A DNA stretch of 6,717 nucleotides from Clostridia bacterium (GTDB lineage Bacteria; CBDUZB01; JAGLHV01). The stretch is from assembly GCA_030595925.1 (NCBI GenBank), contig JAUVLC010000128.1, positions 1 to 6,717 of the forward strand. Reading direction: 5' to 3'. Of the stretch, positions 4,700-6,717 are shown in pieces (the stretch's first letter is position 1; the number at the start of each line of letters is the position of its first letter). The notes beneath the pieces are model-generated. The model was not told where the DNA came from and ran no database searches. It saw only the letters and a program-made list of their open reading frames with translations. Both the position numbers and the translations under genes were made by a program.

Positions 4700-4769
4700 A
4701 CTTAGAGTTTTTTTCTGAAAAAACTCTGTAGTCGAATTGATCCTGCGCTGACCATAGGGAAGCGAAGGG
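4700..4769. repeat. 70-bp direct repeat, copy B
   Basis: This second copy is offset by 89 bases from copy A with a 19-base AT-rich spacer (4681-4699). It carries the same 10-bp hairpin and differs at one base in 70. Near identity points to a recent duplication, or to two insertions of the same dispersed element. No inverted ends or target duplication were found. Confidence 0.9.
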
Positions 4770-4785
4770 CCGCGTGTTTAATTTT

Positions 4786-4801
4786 CCGCAGCTTGCCGCG
4801 G
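4786..4801 (-). repeat. GC-rich palindrome just after gyrA
   Basis: In the gyrA direction the RNA forms CCGCGG-CAAG-CTGCGG, a 6-bp stem with one G-U pair, starting 8 bases after the stop codon. It is followed by AAAATTAAAC rather than a T-run, so it is not a classic intrinsic terminator. Short GCAGCTTGCCGCGG-type palindromes are seen as dispersed repeats in several bacterial lineages, which is the likelier explanation. It might still protect the 3' end of the mRNA. Confidence 0.5.
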
Positions 4802-4808
4802 GGGAGAT

Positions 4809-6717
4809 TCATTCTTCCTGACTAATTATTTTAGCCATTCCCACCAAACGGTCGTCTGATTCTAATCTGATTAATCTTACGCCCTGGGTGCTTCGCCCGA
4901 TGGTGCGGATATTTTTTACTTTTTCCCGAATGACTTTTCCTTTTGCGGTGATGAGCATTATTTCGTCTTCTTTATCTACTTTCTTTATGCCTATTACCTC
5001 TCCGTTTTTTACTGTGGTTTTGAGATTAATTACACCTTTACAGGCACGGGAAACAAGACGGTATTCTTTTATTCTGGTACGTTTTCCATAGCCGTTGGAA
5101 GTTATACTAAGAAGAGTATCTTCCTCGGACATTATTTCCATACCAATGACCTGATCACCCGGATTTAATTTTATTCCGCGAACCCCTTTCCCTGTTCTTC
5201 CGATGGATTTTACTTCTTCGTCTTTGAATCTTATTGCCATTCCTTTTTTTGTTCCGATAATTACCTGATTTTTTCCGTCACTTAGTTTAGCATCGATTAA
5301 AGAATCTCCTTTTTTGAAGTTTATAGCAATAATGCCTTTTTTTCGGGGATTACTGTATTCAGTTAAAGAACTTTTTTTCAAAGTACCATTTTGTGTGGCC
5401 ATTATCAGGTAACTATCCGGGGTGAATTCTTTTACCGGGATGGCCGCTGCGATTTTTTCTTCACTGGAGGAAAGAGAAATAAGGTTAATAATGGCTTTTC
5501 CTTTAGATTGCCTGCTTCCTTCCGGGATTTCATAAACTTTTAGCCAGTAAACCCGGCCGAAATTAGTAAAGAAAAGCAAATAACTATGAGTGGAAGTAAT
5601 GAAAATGTCTTCGACAAAATCTTCATCCCGAAGGGTTGTTCCGATAAGCCCTTTTCCTCCCCGGTGTTGCGCACGATACATAGAAAGGGACATTCTTTTT
5701 ACATATCCGGCATGGGATATAGTAATTACGGTTTCTTCTTCCTGAATTAAATCTTCAATATCCATTTCTATCGATTTGGCTACAATAACAGTTCTTCTTT
5801 TATTTTGGTATTTTTCTTTTATAGCGGATAATTCCTCTTTGATAATTGATAATACCTTTTCCGGGTTGGACAAAATAAATTTAAGCTGTTCGATTGCTTT
5901 AATTAACTCTAAATATTCCCGGTGAAGCTTTTCTCTTTCCAATCCGGTTAATTGGTGTAGTCTCATGTTTAAGATAGCTTCGGCTTGGAGTTTACTTAAA
6001 GAAAAATTTTTCATTAAGGCATTTTTTGCTGTTTCCACATTTTGGGAAGCTTTAATAATTTCGACTATTTTATCTAAATTTTCTAAAGCGATTTGTAATC
6101 CTTCTAAAATATGTGCCCGGGCTTCTGCTTTTTTTAATTCGAATTCGGTACGACGGATAACAACTTCCTGTCGGTGTTGAAGATAATAATGGAGCATTTC
6201 TTTCAGATTGAGCACTTTAGGCCGGTTGTTTACCAGGGATAACATAATTGTACCAAAGGAAATTTCCAATTGAGTATGCTTGAATAATTGGTTGAGAATA
6301 ATTTGAGAGTGTGCTTCCCTTTTTAGTTCTATTACCAGCCGGGTTCCTTTCCTATCTGATTCATCCCGTAAATCGGAAATTCCCTCTATTTTTTTATCCC
6401 GCACTAATTTAGCAATGTTTTCTATCAGTGTTGATTTGTTGACTTGATAAGGTATTTCTTTAACAATAAGAATTTCTTTACCATTATTATTTTCCTGAAT
6501 ATCTACTTTAGCGCGAAGCTTTATTGTTCCCCGTCCTTTATGATAAGCTTCTTTTATGCCGTTTTTCCCATGAATTGTTCCTCCGGAAGGAAAATCCGGC
6601 CCTTTGATTATTTTATTTAGTTCTTTTATTTCAATGGAAGGATTATCAATGAGAGCAAATAAACCATCTATTATTTCCGCTAAATTATGCGGAGGTATAT
6701 TTGTGGCCATTCCTACG
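4809..6717 (-). CDS. gyrA: DNA gyrase subunit A, C-terminal part (5' end outside window)
   Basis: Reading enters from the right edge as ...VGMATNIPPHN, the motif that in GyrA lies inside the breakage-reunion domain, so roughly the first 180 residues, including the active-site tyrosine, are missing. About 635 residues remain. They show the rest of the tower and coiled-coil region (EIPYQVNKSTLIENIAKLV, ISDLRDESDRKGTRLVIELK, QAEAILNMRLHQLTGLEREK), then the C-terminal beta-pinwheel with its repeated blades (such as GYVKRMSLSMY, GTLKKSSLTEY, GMAIRFKDEEV, GYGKRTRIKEY, GKVIREKVKNI). The GyrA box is QHRGGKG (5649-5669), with His where QRRGGKG is usual; its presence points to gyrase rather than ParC. 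GyrA pairs with GyrB to add negative supercoils using ATP. The coding is intact throughout, so the gene looks functional. The stop is TGA at 4809-4811. Confidence 0.97.
   Translation of the reverse strand, partial: VGMATNIPPHNLAEIIDGLFALIDNPSIEIKELNKIIKGPDFPSGGTIHGKNGIKEAYHKGRGTIKLRAKVDIQENNNGKEILIVKEIPYQVNKSTLIENIAKLVRDKKIEGISDLRDESDRKGTRLVIELKREAHSQIILNQLFKHTQLEISFGTIMLSLVNNRPKVLNLKEMLHYYLQHRQEVVIRRTEFELKKAEARAHILEGLQIALENLDKIVEIIKASQNVETAKNALMKNFSLSKLQAEAILNMRLHQLTGLEREKLHREYLELIKAIEQLKFILSNPEKVLSIIKEELSAIKEKYQNKRRTVIVAKSIEMDIEDLIQEEETVITISHAGYVKRMSLSMYRAQHRGGKGLIGTTLRDEDFVEDIFITSTHSYLLFFTNFGRVYWLKVYEIPEGSRQSKGKAIINLISLSSSEEKIAAAIPVKEFTPDSYLIMATQNGTLKKSSLTEYSNPRKKGIIAINFKKGDSLIDAKLSDGKNQVIIGTKKGMAIRFKDEEVKSIGRTGKGVRGIKLNPGDQVIGMEIMSEEDTLLSITSNGYGKRTRIKEYRLVSRACKGVINLKTTVKNGEVIGIKKVDKEDEIMLITAKGKVIREKVKNIRTIGRSTQGVRLIRLESDDRLVGMAKIISQEE

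Noticed and set aside
4611-4769. CRISPR-like array
   Set aside because: There are only two copies of 70 bases with a 19-base AT-rich spacer, unlike CRISPR repeat and spacer sizes, and no cas genes.
4888-5091. Open frame on the + strand opposite gyrA
   Set aside because: It is the antisense shadow of the gyrase beta-pinwheel coding sequence.
5965-6180. Open frame on the + strand opposite gyrA
   Set aside because: It is the antisense shadow of the GyrA coiled-coil region.

Overview
The window is AT-rich bacterial DNA (roughly one third G+C by eye). It holds a type IV pilus (T4P) minor-pilin and c-di-GMP signalling cluster on the + strand (1-3619), a repeat-filled gene-free stretch (3620-4164), and two convergent housekeeping genes on the - strand (archease, then the C-terminal three quarters of gyrA, 4165-6717). 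The organism cannot be named from this. The AT-rich coding, strong GGAGG-type ribosome sites, intergenic DNA full of short palindromes and 7-base arrays, and the presence of archease fit an uncultivated, probably diderm lineage of the Omnitrophota or Desulfobacterota kind. That placement is an inference only.

Region 1 (1-1384) has the tail of a PilV/PulI-like pilin, a PilW/PulJ-like prepilin and a small two-TM HAMP protein without an output domain. All three are tightly packed in one direction and are probably co-transcribed.

Region 2 (1385-2980) is the most interesting part. A 400-base leader carries two sigma70-type promoters, a well-preserved GEMM-I (c-di-GMP-I) riboswitch with its key binding bases, and a terminator hairpin. 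A PilX-like minor pilin with a beta-helix-like C-terminal half follows, with a strong GGAGGG site and its own terminator. The 5' arm of the riboswitch terminator repeats the 3' end of the aptamer, which suggests how the switch may choose between folds.

Region 3 (2981-3619) is a monocistronic PilZ-domain gene with a clear promoter. It keeps both c-di-GMP binding motifs and ends in a short four-cysteine tail. The cluster therefore reads c-di-GMP both at the RNA level (pilus tip or minor-pilin expression) and at the protein level (PilZ).

Region 4 (3620-4164) has no credible gene. It holds a decamer-like array, a 149-bp MITE-like element with 25-bp imperfect terminal inverted repeats and two internal hairpins, a REP-like palindrome and several 7-base tandem arrays. 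Region 5 (4165-6717) holds archease and partial gyrA, separated by two 70-bp direct repeats differing at one base and a GC-rich palindrome.
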